In this document: positions 1 to 6,819 of the stretch, one piece after another | Layout of the letters: every line of letters begins with the position of its first letter | How positions within the stretch are numbered: position 1 is the stretch's first letter | Program-made: the position numbers and the translations under genes | Notes under the pieces: generated by a model | What the model saw: the letters and a program-made list of their open reading frames with translations, nothing else | Database searches by the model: none | What the model was told of the DNA's origin: nothing | Source: Prevotella sp. CAG:1092 | GTDB lineage: Bacteria > Bacteroidota > Bacteroidia > Bacteroidales > Bacteroidaceae | Length of the DNA stretch: 7,723 nt | Direction of reading: 5' to 3' | Assembly: GCA_000436915.1 (NCBI GenBank) | Contig: HF994071.1 | Span: 3,508 to 11,230, forward strand

Positions 1-1645
1 CATTGTGGTTTTCAACTTCACCTGCAGGAAGTGTGGTGCCAGGAATCTTATCCCATTCCCATACTGGGAAGATGTCGATATATTCATTACCCATTACGCG
101 GATGCTGGTGGCACCTTCGCTGAGGTATGTACCCCAAAGGTTTTCACCATTACCACTCTCTGAGCGACAAGTGCGCTTGCTGACAGCACGTACAGATAGG
201 TCGTAGCGCTTACGGTTTTGAAGCATGTAGTCGCTGGTGTAGTACATCTTGTTGATGTCTGTACGTCCGATGGTAGGATTCTGAGTAGCAAAGCGCTGAG
301 CTGCTGCATCATATTCGTCGGCATGCTCAGGGTCGAGAGCCTTCATATTCTTAAAGAGTGAAGCATAGTCGCCAAGGTCGAGAGTCTTCTTACGAGTTAC
401 GCTTCGTCCGCATACGCTGAAGTCCATATATCTGCCACGGAAGATATTGAGATATGTAGAGCGTACAAACTCGCTAAAGAGCTTAAGCTTGTCTTCTGAT
501 AGTGCATACTTGGTGCCACGGAAGAGAGGAGCTATCTGCGAGATGTTGTTAACAAATACGGTACCATAACCACCGATATATATCTGAGCATTGTGCTGCT
601 GATAAGAGAGGTCTTCGCGTATACCTTCGCCACTTGTTATGCAGATAGGCTCGAAGAACTCGCTAACATTAGTGCTCACGATGCTATCGTTCTTGAGGAT
701 ACAGCCACGTATCATGTGGTGCATAGCAATATCCTGCTTGTTGGCACCAGTCCATTTGCGAGGGTCGCTCTTTGCCATCATCTCCATGAGTCCTGCTGTT
801 ACGCTTGGAGCAGGCTTCTGTTCGCCGGCAGCAAGCAAGGCGAGGATGTCTGCCATAATCTTTGGTGCCGAGATGTCGTTGTACCACCAGTTGAAAGAAG
901 TTGGCTTATAGTCATTCCATGTGCGTAGGGATTTGTCGATGGCACGGAATAACACCTGATTGCCATATAGCGATGACTCAGGACAAGTGTAAGCAATAGC
1001 CATCTGACGGATATTGGTGAGGTGGCGCTGTGGCTCCCAATTGGTACGGAAGAAGCACTTATAGTCGAACTCTGGCCATATACCTTCAGGTGTGAGCATC
1101 TTCATAAGACTTGTTGCCCCCTTATCCATACGCTCTACAGTTGTGCTCTCGTAGAGGTTTTGGCGCACACGCTGCAACACCAGCTCGTAGTCGTCTTTAG
1201 GTTCTTGTGCCTTATATACCTTGCGTTCACCCTTGGTAGGGTCGAAGAAGTTTACATAAGAGTGTTTCACAAGGTTTACTTTACCTGTGATGGTGAGAGT
1301 AGCAGGCTCCTTGAGGTTTGTGAACACCTCAGAAGGAATGCTGAATTCAGCCATCTTTCGGTTTTCTGGATGATAGCTTATGCGCACTGTTCCTTTAGCT
1401 CCAGGAGCATAGGCTTTGCTACTCCATTTAGCAGATGTACATCCGCAACCTGTTATAACCTTATTAATAATAAGCGGTTTGTCGCCAGTATTAGTAAAGG
1501 TGAAGTCGAAGCTTGCAGTGCCATCAGCTTCGTCGATGGTGCCGAAGTCGTGGGTAGTTTCATTCCATGTAAACTCCTGTGCATACATAGGCATAGCTAC
1601 AAGAGTAGCAAGGGCTACGACGGCATTTACGATATTTTTTTTCAT
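1..1645 (-). CDS. PL8 polysaccharide lyase, chondroitin AC lyase type, with N-terminal DUF1573-like domain (C-terminus cut by window edge)
   Basis: The frame is open from ATG at 1645 to the window edge: 548 residues, no stop. Residues 1-22 are a type I signal peptide (MKKNIVNAVVALATLVAMPMYA, cut before Q23), suggesting a periplasmic or secreted enzyme. Residues about 30-125 match DUF1573: a HDFGTI start, NTGDKPL, the ITGCGCT motif at 65-70 and APGAKG. From about 150 the PL8 alpha-toroid begins, with NWWYNDISAP at 252-261. Against Pedobacter heparinus chondroitinase AC as I recall it, the catalytic positions align: N302 (TGAN), H351, Y360, R414, R418 and E496 (for N175, H225, Y234, R288, R292, E371). 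The Y-R-R spacings of 54 and 58 are identical. The blocks RSESGN and PVWEWDKIPGTT also match. The family cleaves uronic-acid glycans by beta-elimination. Chondroitin or hyaluronan is the likeliest substrate, but family membership alone does not prove it. The central and C-terminal beta-sandwich domains lie mostly outside the window. No Shine-Dalgarno sequence is seen. Confidence 0.93.
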   Translation of the reverse strand, partial: MKKNIVNAVVALATLVAMPMYAQEFTWNETTHDFGTIDEADGTASFDFTFTNTGDKPLIINKVITGCGCTSAKWSSKAYAPGAKGTVRISYHPENRKMAEFSIPSEVFTNLKEPATLTITGKVNLVKHSYVNFFDPTKGERKVYKAQEPKDDYELVLQRVRQNLYESTTVERMDKGATSLMKMLTPEGIWPEFDYKCFFRTNWEPQRHLTNIRQMAIAYTCPESSLYGNQVLFRAIDKSLRTWNDYKPTSFNWWYNDISAPKIMADILALLAAGEQKPAPSVTAGLMEMMAKSDPRKWTGANKQDIAMHHMIRGCILKNDSIVSTNVSEFFEPICITSGEGIREDLSYQQHNAQIYIGGYGTVFVNNISQIAPLFRGTKYALSEDKLKLFSEFVRSTYLNIFRGRYMDFSVCGRSVTRKKTLDLGDYASLFKNMKALDPEHADEYDAAAQRFATQNPTIGRTDINKMYYTSDYMLQNRKRYDLSVRAVSKRTCRSESGNGENLWGTYLSEGATSIRVMGNEYIDIFPVWEWDKIPGTTLPAGEVENHN

Positions 1646-1673
1646 AGATTCTGTGATTGAGATTTATATACTG

Positions 1674-1681
1674 CAAATATA
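1674..1681 (-). promoter_or_regulatory. Bacteroidetes-type -7 promoter box of the PL8 lyase gene
   Basis: The minus strand reads TATATTTG here, an exact match to the Bacteroidetes primary-sigma -7 consensus TAnnTTTG. It lies 28 bases upstream of the ATG at 1645, predicting a short 5' leader of about 20 bases. It is also just downstream of the terminator that ends the neighbouring operon, where a new promoter is needed. I see no clear TTTG -33 element about 19-21 bases upstream; that position reads roughly AAGGTGG. The promoter may therefore be weak or need an activator. The call rests on one 8-base match plus position. Confidence 0.55.
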
Positions 1682-1715
1682 GCGAAAATATGTGATATTT
1701 CCACCTTTTTAGAGT

Positions 1716-1762
1716 AAAAAAGAAAGCCGATAGCACCATTTGTTGGTGAGTGCTATCGGCTT
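1716..1762 (-). terminator. Intrinsic terminator of the fimbrillin-like operon
   Basis: A perfect 13-base inverted repeat (plus strand AAGCCGATAGCAC at 1724-1736 and GTGCTATCGGCTT at 1750-1762) encloses a 13-base loop. On the minus strand the stem is followed by TCTTTTTT (1723-1716), the U-rich tail of a rho-independent terminator. The plus-strand side lacks a T-run, so it works for leftward transcription only. It begins 43 bases after the stop codon of the 270-residue lipoprotein gene and sits before the PL8 promoter, so it separates two transcription units. Two weaker hairpins (1771-1787, and GGGA/TCCC at 1790-1800) lie between the stop codon and this terminator. Confidence 0.9.
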
Positions 1763-1805
1763 GTGTGATTTATACCATTATAGTATATTGGGAGTGTCCC
1801 GAATA

Positions 1806-2618
1806 TCAGTTCTGTGTAAGCTTACTTGAATCGATAGTGAAAGCATTGCGCGAACCAGCCTTGAGGCTGATGGCTGCCGATGAAGGAGTATATGCATACT
1901 TCTTGCTACCGATGGTGAAGCTTAAGAATGGTGTGCCTGCATTGATGGTCTGAACAGGAACGAAAGCCAAATAAACTTGCTCTGCAGAGTTTGGACAGTA
2001 CATCTTGATAGATGTCGCAGCGTCTGTGCTAACAAGTTCAGGCTCGGCGGCTGTTGCATTCCATTTGATGCTCTTGTGAACATTTGTGATTTTAACATCA
2101 GTAATGCTGGAGCCAAGAGAACCAGTGATATTCACATAAACCATAGCCATCTTTGGAGAGAAGGTTAGGCTTACAGGAGTAGTGTTATTTGCAGCATGAG
2201 TACCGACACCTACAAGGAAGTTGCTGGCATTGAAATCCTCGGCTTTAGTCTGATCTTCCTTTACGCTGAATGCAATAGTAGCGTCGTTGGCTTCTGCATA
2301 TGGAGAATAGGCATAGAAAGTGTATGCCTGTGAGCCTATGATGCTGATAGGAGATTCGCTCGACAGTTCTGAAGTTGTTGTGAATGAGTATTTCTTATTG
2401 TTGGCATTGTTGCCATAAATACCAATAGATTCACCAACTACGAACTTGGTCTTGTATACAGAACCTTCCATATCTGTAGTTGTTCGGGTTGTTACATCTT
2501 TTTCTACTTTGAAGCTAACAGTAGATGTTCGTTCAGAGTCGTTGAACTCTTCGTCGCTACTGCAAGCCGTGAATAGAAGCGATGTTGTGAGTGCCGCAAA
2601 AATGAACAGTTTGTTCAT
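1806..2618 (-). CDS. Short fimbrillin-family lipoprotein (single module)
   Basis: This 270-residue protein starts at an ATG giving a lipoprotein signal peptide, with lipobox FTAC and lipidated C19. The following SSDEEF resembles the acidic export signal that sends Bacteroidetes lipoproteins to the cell surface. The rest is one Mfa-like/FimA-like fimbrillin module: TTRTT at 43-47, FVVGESIGIYG at 59-69, FYAYSPY at 101-107, FNASNFL at 129-135, LTFSPKMAMVYVNI at 151-164, IKWN at 184-187, FVPVQTI at 219-225 and FTIGSKKYAY at 234-243. These blocks line up with its two upstream neighbours, so the three are paralogues. It stops right after the last core strand and lacks both the terminal tryptophan-bearing strand and the C-terminal domain of the others. 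It is the last gene of the operon, 22 bases after the previous stop and 43 before the terminator. A fimbrial-subunit or surface-adhesin role is inferred from family. Confidence 0.88.
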   Translation of the reverse strand: MNKLFIFAALTTSLLFTACSSDEEFNDSERTSTVSFKVEKDVTTRTTTDMEGSVYKTKFVVGESIGIYGNNANNKKYSFTTTSELSSESPISIIGSQAYTFYAYSPYAEANDATIAFSVKEDQTKAEDFNASNFLVGVGTHAANNTTPVSLTFSPKMAMVYVNITGSLGSSITDVKITNVHKSIKWNATAAEPELVSTDAATSIKMYCPNSAEQVYLAFVPVQTINAGTPFLSFTIGSKKYAYTPSSAAISLKAGSRNAFTIDSSKLTQN

Positions 2619-2640
2619 AGTTGTTGTCGTTTTAAGAGAT

Positions 2641-4143
2641 TTATTCCTTTACTTCTACGAGTTTAACATCCTTGATATAGTAAGTCTCAGCGTCGGTAAC
2701 AGTCTTTGTAGAGAACGAGATGGTGATACCTGTTGCAAGGTCAGCTGCGGTAGCTGCTGTTGTTGCATTAGTAATCTTAGACAAGTCGATGTTTACAACC
2801 TTTGACTCATAGTTCTCTGTTGCGTTCTTTGTTGCAAGAGGCTGACCAGAGAAGCCGTTGGTACCAGTGCAGAAGTAAGCATTTGATGTGAATACATCCT
2901 TGGTCTGACCGCGCATTACTCTTACGATGATATCCTTACCATTGGTAGACTTAACCTTGAAGCTGAGCTTATATTTGCCAAGAGAACCTGCATTGTCAGG
3001 AGTGCGATATACCAAAGCCTTCTGATACCATGCACCACCAGCAGCAATGTCTACCTTCATAGCAGCCTCAGTTTCGTCGTAACCGATAGTTGCAAGATCG
3101 TTCTCACCATCCTTTACATTAAGAGCATTCCAACCTACAACACAACCCTGGTAGCCAGTTACTGCTTTCAAAGCTGTTTCTGCGGTGAATGTACCATCAG
3201 CAGCAGAGATGAGCTCGATAGGAGCAGCTACAACCTCTTCGATTTCGCCATCATTAACAACGATATCGTTTACTGTCCAGTCGTTTACTGAAATGCCAGA
3301 GAACTTAATGTTCTCGGTAGTGATTTCTGGAGTGCTTGTGCCAGCAATCTTAACATTAATCTTGTTTACAGAACCTGCAGTAAGTGTGATGTCGTTAGCA
3401 GGTTTGAAGGCATAAGTCTTGTCGCCAACAGTCATGATGAGCACCTGTGTGCCACCAACGATAGTCTGGTTTGGTACGAATGCTGTGAAGACTGCATGCT
3501 CAGCTGTTGTTTCCTGCTTGTAGAATGTGATAGCTGCTGCATTGCCTGTTGCTGTAACCTCATCAGTAGTAGGATTCCAAGAGATAGCGCTCTTAGCATT
3601 AATCTTAACGTCGGTAGTGGTAACACCCTTATCACCTGTAAGTTCTACGCGAACGAGTGAGAGACGAGGATTGAAAGCAAAAGCTACGTTAGGATTTTCT
3701 GCTGTGATATCAGCAACCTTAGCTGTGAGGAAGTTGCTTGCATTGTATGCCTCAGCATCCTGCTGGTTGATAGCTACGCTGTGAGTTACAGCTTCGGCAG
3801 AAGCCTCTGCTTTGTAAGGAGCATAAGCAAAGAACTGAGCGTTGCCAGTTTTGTTGATGGTGACGGTAGAACCTGTGAGGCCTGCACCATCAGCAGCTAC
3901 TGTATAGCAAGCGTTTGTTGCTGTTGCAGCACCTGTAGCATAGATACCAATTTGGTCGTTTGCTACGAAAGCTGTAGCATAGCTATTTTCCTTAGGAGTT
4001 GTCAATGAACGTGTGATAGCTTCCTGACCATTGATAGTGAAGCTTACAGGAGTTGTTGACTCGTTAACGATCTCATTATCTTCATTTTGGCAAGAGGAGA
4101 GAACTACTGCTCCTAATGCAAGGAATAAGGTTAAATGTTTCAT
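2641..4143 (-). CDS. Fimbrillin-family lipoprotein with C-terminal jelly-roll, carbohydrate-binding-like domain
   Basis: This is a 500-residue protein. I start it at 4143 because MKHLTLFLALGAVVLSSC is a complete lipoprotein signal peptide (lipobox LSSC, C18); an in-frame ATG at 4167 would only add eight charged residues. The acidic QNEDNE follows the cysteine. The fimbrillin-like module covers about 30-267: FVANDQIGIYA at 59-69, FFAYAPY at 104-110, YNASNFL at 133-139, FNPRLSLVRVEL at 157-168, ISWN at 187-190, FVPNQTI at 222-228 and VGDKTYAF at 239-246. A strand with VNDWT (286-290) and an acidic linker lead to a second domain, about 310-500. Its layout resembles CBM4/9-like jelly rolls: a W residue early (AWYQKA, 371-376), GKYKLSFKVKS at 389-399 and a closing YYIKDVKLVEV at 488-498. 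Glycan binding is inferred from that shape; the ligand is unknown. The gene follows its paralogue after a 75-base spacer made largely of octamer repeats. No Shine-Dalgarno sequence is seen. Confidence 0.87.
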   Translation of the reverse strand: MKHLTLFLALGAVVLSSCQNEDNEIVNESTTPVSFTINGQEAITRSLTTPKENSYATAFVANDQIGIYATGAATATNACYTVAADGAGLTGSTVTINKTGNAQFFAYAPYKAEASAEAVTHSVAINQQDAEAYNASNFLTAKVADITAENPNVAFAFNPRLSLVRVELTGDKGVTTTDVKINAKSAISWNPTTDEVTATGNAAAITFYKQETTAEHAVFTAFVPNQTIVGGTQVLIMTVGDKTYAFKPANDITLTAGSVNKINVKIAGTSTPEITTENIKFSGISVNDWTVNDIVVNDGEIEEVVAAPIELISAADGTFTAETALKAVTGYQGCVVGWNALNVKDGENDLATIGYDETEAAMKVDIAAGGAWYQKALVYRTPDNAGSLGKYKLSFKVKSTNGKDIIVRVMRGQTKDVFTSNAYFCTGTNGFSGQPLATKNATENYESKVVNIDLSKITNATTAATAADLATGITISFSTKTVTDAETYYIKDVKLVEVKE

Positions 4144-4174
4144 AGTTTTATGTGTTTTGATTATCATTATGTTA

Positions 4175-4222
4175 TTTTTTACTCTTTTATTTTTTTACCT
4201 TTTTACTTTTTTACCTTTTTAA
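4175..4222 (-). repeat. Six-unit 8-base tandem repeat (minus-strand consensus GTAAAAAR)
   Basis: Plus-strand units in exact 8-base register are TTTTTTAC (4175-4182), TCTTTTAT, TTTTTTAC, CTTTTTAC, TTTTTTAC and CTTTTTAA (4215-4222). On the minus strand they read as alternating GTAAAAAA and GTAAAAAG with two substitutions in one unit. The tract begins at the TAA stop codon of the upstream 512-residue gene and fills most of the spacer before the next start at 4143. It has no hairpin potential, so it is not a terminator. It could be an mRNA-processing or translation-enhancing A-rich leader, or simply a slippage-generated spacer. The function is unknown. Confidence 0.85.
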
Positions 4223-5757
4223 TCTTTCAAAGGTTCCCAGCTGATATCATCAATCCAGAAGTCAGTTCCTGCCTTGTTAGGGCTGAGGTAGAGAACAACC
4301 TTCTTGAGCAATTCCTCTGAAGCAACCTGCTTAGATTCTTCTGTTACGTTGGCAGCATTAGCATTGTGGATGGTAGATACGCGACCAAGGTCGAATACGA
4401 TAGTATACTCGTCGTAAGCATCAGAAGTGAGAATTTGTTTGTAAACAGTCGTAACCTCTGTCTTGTTGTTTTCGATGATAGCAAAATAGTCCTTGTTCTT
4501 TAGCTTGCCATCCTCGCCAGTATAGAACTCCTGCATGTAAGCACCAATGCGAAGCTGGTTAGCCTTCATATTCTCAGAAACTGAAGACTTAGCCTTGAAC
4601 TTAAGAACGTAGCGGCCCTTGATAACATTCTCAGCACAGTAGTAGAATGTACCGTTGTGCCAAGCAAGGTTGGTACGATTGAAGTGCATTACCTTGCCAC
4701 GCTCTGCATCTGCAGCATCGTCGGTAACATCAACAACATCTTCGTCTGGCTTAACAACAAAGCGCCACCATCCAGCTGCGTTGATTTCCTCTTTAGTCTT
4801 ATTTACAGTATTATAGTTGAAGTTCTCGAAGTTTGTTTCTGCCATAATAGTTTCTGGCTCTACCAATGTTCCTTCACCCTCAATAACTTCTGAATCTTCC
4901 TGCCATGAACCGGCTGTGATATCTGTAGAGAATACTACGAGCTTATCATCGCTACCAATACCAACCTTGAACTTCTTGATATTGTTGGTGCCGAGAGTTA
5001 CGTCGGCAGAAGTTGTAAATGAATAAGTCTTGTCGCCAATGAATATGCTAAGCAATTTAGACTTTGCAGGAATGGTCTGAGCAGGAATGAGCGCCTTGAA
5101 GATAGGGTTGCCCTCGTTGCTCTGCTGCCACATCTTAACCTTTGCAGTATTGCCCGTAGTGGTGCATGTGCCCTGGAGATAGTTCCAAGAGATACCTGTC
5201 TGGCAGTTGTTTATCAATACAGAGTCTGGTTTTCTTCCATTTTCTCCTACTACCATCTCAAGCTGTATGAGGCTGAGCTGATGCTGGAACTTAAGAGATA
5301 CATTCTCTTCTGTGGTTACAGGAACGTTCAAAGTGGTAGCGGTCATAAAGTCGCTATTGTTGAACAAATCTTCACTATCCTGGTTGGTAGCAACATTGAA
5401 GTTGACATTCTCGCCATCGAATGTTGTTTGATAAGGATAATATGCAAAGAAGTTAGCTGTTGCATCAGTACCGATGTAATAGATGCCTTCGTCAGAAGTA
5501 AGTACGCCATCAGGACCTACAGTATGCTTCACGTTAGAGCCTTCAGCGCCTTTGGTAGCAAAGATTCCGATACCATCGCCTACTACAAACTCAGTAGTGC
5601 CGTCGTTGTGAGTTACGCTACGGCTACCCATAGTACCTACGTTTCCTATGGTGAAAGTCGCCTTCTTGCGAACAGCTGTTTGCTGAATCTGGTCTTCGCT
5701 ACATCCAGCAGCAAGAATCAATAACAGACTGGCTGAAAGAATTGATGTTTTTTTCAT
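4219..5757 (-). CDS. Fimbrillin-family lipoprotein with C-terminal jelly-roll, carbohydrate-binding-like domain
   Basis: This 512-residue protein has a lipoprotein signal peptide ending in LAAGC (C19), followed by SEDQ, consistent with lipid anchoring and probably surface export. The fimbrillin-like module spans about 30-267: GSRSV at 44-48, FVVGDGIGIFA at 57-67, FFAYYPY at 103-109, FNNSDFM at 132-138, FQHQLSLIQLEM at 157-168, ISWN at 189-192, LIPAQTI at 223-229 and IGDKTYSF at 240-247. A strand with AGSWQE (282-287) and an acidic linker (about 288-305) precede a second domain, about 306-512. That domain has AAGWWRF at 327-333, aromatic LAWHNGTFYY at 364-373, GRYVLKFKAKS at 381-391 and the closing TDFWIDDISWE at 498-508, typical of CBM4/9-like jelly rolls. 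It has the same architecture as the next gene, but the C-terminal domains are far more diverged than the fimbrillin parts. The ligand is unknown. It lies 34 bases after the preceding gene. Confidence 0.88.
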   Translation of the reverse strand: MKKTSILSASLLLILAAGCSEDQIQQTAVRKKATFTIGNVGTMGSRSVTHNDGTTEFVVGDGIGIFATKGAEGSNVKHTVGPDGVLTSDEGIYYIGTDATANFFAYYPYQTTFDGENVNFNVATNQDSEDLFNNSDFMTATTLNVPVTTEENVSLKFQHQLSLIQLEMVVGENGRKPDSVLINNCQTGISWNYLQGTCTTTGNTAKVKMWQQSNEGNPIFKALIPAQTIPAKSKLLSIFIGDKTYSFTTSADVTLGTNNIKKFKVGIGSDDKLVVFSTDITAGSWQEDSEVIEGEGTLVEPETIMAETNFENFNYNTVNKTKEEINAAGWWRFVVKPDEDVVDVTDDAADAERGKVMHFNRTNLAWHNGTFYYCAENVIKGRYVLKFKAKSSVSENMKANQLRIGAYMQEFYTGEDGKLKNKDYFAIIENNKTEVTTVYKQILTSDAYDEYTIVFDLGRVSTIHNANAANVTEESKQVASEELLKKVVLYLSPNKAGTDFWIDDISWEPLKD

Positions 5758-5766
5758 AAGGGCAAT

Positions 5767-5790
5767 ATATTATTATTGTTATTATTATTG
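5767..5790 (-). repeat. Two-copy 12-base AT-rich repeat in the spacer
   Basis: On the minus strand CAATAATAATAA (5790-5779) is followed directly by CAATAATAATAT (5778-5767), differing only at the last base. It occupies most of the 34-base gap between two lipoprotein genes and is built from AAT triplets. It holds no convincing promoter or terminator, and probably serves as an unstructured A-rich leader for the downstream gene. Confidence 0.7.
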
Positions 5791-5791
5791 T

Positions 5792-6781
5792 TTATTTTCT
5801 CTCTGGTCGAGCAACACCGCCTATGGCATTATCCTCGTTACCATTCCATTTAAGAATTACAATCTGCGATTTTGCAGCCACCTGGGTAGTGATGTTGTTG
5901 CTTGCTGCGTTGAGTTGAACATCAATATCGTATTGAGTATTCTCTTCGGCAGGCTGTTCCTCGCTAAGAGCAAGAACCTTACGCAACGATGCAGGCTTGT
6001 ATGCCTTTATCACTTTGCCAGCCTTGTCTTTCACGGTGATGTCGATAACTGCATCTTCTTCTATTATGCCCGATAGCAAAGTGGCTTGCAGGGTGTAAAC
6101 ATCTTCGCCATTGTCGATTTTCTTTGTGGCAGTAAACTGAACAGGAGCATCTTCAACAATACGCTCTGTAAACTTGCCCTCGATAATGTCGAATGTAGCA
6201 CGAGTAGCTGCATTGCGAATAGCGGCAGTAACGGTAGCTGCATCTTCGATTTGGCAACGCATATCCAACTTGACAACAGAGAGCATAGACTTTATCTGAA
6301 TAGTTGGCTTATTGTCGCCAGTAGCACCTTGGCAGTTGTCGGAATAGAGTAGGGCGTCGGCCTTAGTATTGTTCTTAATAACAACTTCCGTTTGGTTGAT
6401 TCCTAAGCTACGGGTAGCGATGTTCTCATTGTATGGATAGTAAACACGGAAGTCTACTTTGCTACCATCGTTAGGGTAGTATATAGGAATGTTGTTAGCA
6501 GGAACAAGATAGCCTGTAGTACCACGGTTGTCGGCAAGGAACTTGATATTGGCATTGTCGCCAATAATCTCGTTGCTACCATTCTTTAGCATGTAGACTC
6601 CGAGGCTCTGTCCGCTGCTCCAAGTGGCGCCTGCATCATTGCCTGCGGTAAAGACCTCTGCTTTCAAGATGACAGGACGTGGACCGCTTTCATCCTCTGT
6701 CTTGTCGTCAGAGCAAGACTGCATGCCAAAGAGCATTAAGCAAAGGGATAGCGAAAAAATATATTTATAGATACTTTTCAT
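5792..6781 (-). CDS. Divergent fimbrillin-like lipoprotein
   Basis: This 329-residue protein has a lipoprotein signal peptide with lipobox MQSC (C23), followed by the acidic stretch SDDKTEDE, which resembles the Bacteroidetes surface-export signal. Fimbrillin-family landmarks are present but weaker than in the three downstream paralogues: WSSGQSLGVYML at 54-65 (the 'gd-IGIY' block), VDFRVYYPY at 109-117, KADALLYSD at 140-148 and IQIKSMLSVVKLDM at 161-174, where the others have F-x-H/P-x-LSLV. A basic-acidic region follows, then a final strand with IVILKWN at 307-313, the family's usual terminal tryptophan strand. The protein ends 16 residues later, with no extra domain. It lies 38 bases after the beta-helix gene and 34 before the next lipoprotein. 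Its role could be an anchor or minor fimbrial subunit, or a surface glycan-binding protein; the sequence does not decide. Confidence 0.82.
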   Translation of the reverse strand: MKSIYKYIFSLSLCLMLFGMQSCSDDKTEDESGPRPVILKAEVFTAGNDAGATWSSGQSLGVYMLKNGSNEIIGDNANIKFLADNRGTTGYLVPANNIPIYYPNDGSKVDFRVYYPYNENIATRSLGINQTEVVIKNNTKADALLYSDNCQGATGDNKPTIQIKSMLSVVKLDMRCQIEDAATVTAAIRNAATRATFDIIEGKFTERIVEDAPVQFTATKKIDNGEDVYTLQATLLSGIIEEDAVIDITVKDKAGKVIKAYKPASLRKVLALSEEQPAEENTQYDIDVQLNAASNNITTQVAAKSQIVILKWNGNEDNAIGGVARPERK

Positions 6782-6819
6782 AAGACGATAGTTACTTTTA
6801 TGATACGTTCTGTTTGTTG

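Noticed and set aside
593..928. Plus-strand open frame of 111 codons
   Set aside because: It is antisense to the PL8 toroid region holding the catalytic N, H and Y. No domain or signal peptide is visible.
1638..1645. Run of eight A bases (minus strand, straddling the ATG and lysine codons) as a phase-variation switch
   Set aside because: AAA-rich codons after the start are normal in AT-rich signal peptides. A similar seven-A run opens the 512-residue gene, and there is no evidence of length variation.
1022..1660. Plus-strand open frame of 212 codons
   Set aside because: It lies antisense to the PL8 gene, whose translation shows catalytic motifs at family spacing. The plus-strand product has no recognisable domain, and its length reflects codon bias of the real gene.
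4144..4167. Upstream in-frame ATG at 4167 as start of the 500-residue lipoprotein
   Set aside because: It would put eight residues (MIIKTHKT) ahead of a standard lipoprotein signal peptide that begins with MKH at 4143. The internal ATG gives normal spacing to the lipobox.
4144..4222. Terminator or promoter in the B-C spacer
   Set aside because: The A/T runs form no stem, and no TAnnTTTG box is present on the minus strand, so the spacer was left as a repeat inside one operon.
5281..5724. Plus-strand open frame of 147 codons
   Set aside because: It is antisense to the fimbrillin module of the 512-residue lipoprotein gene and resembles no known family.
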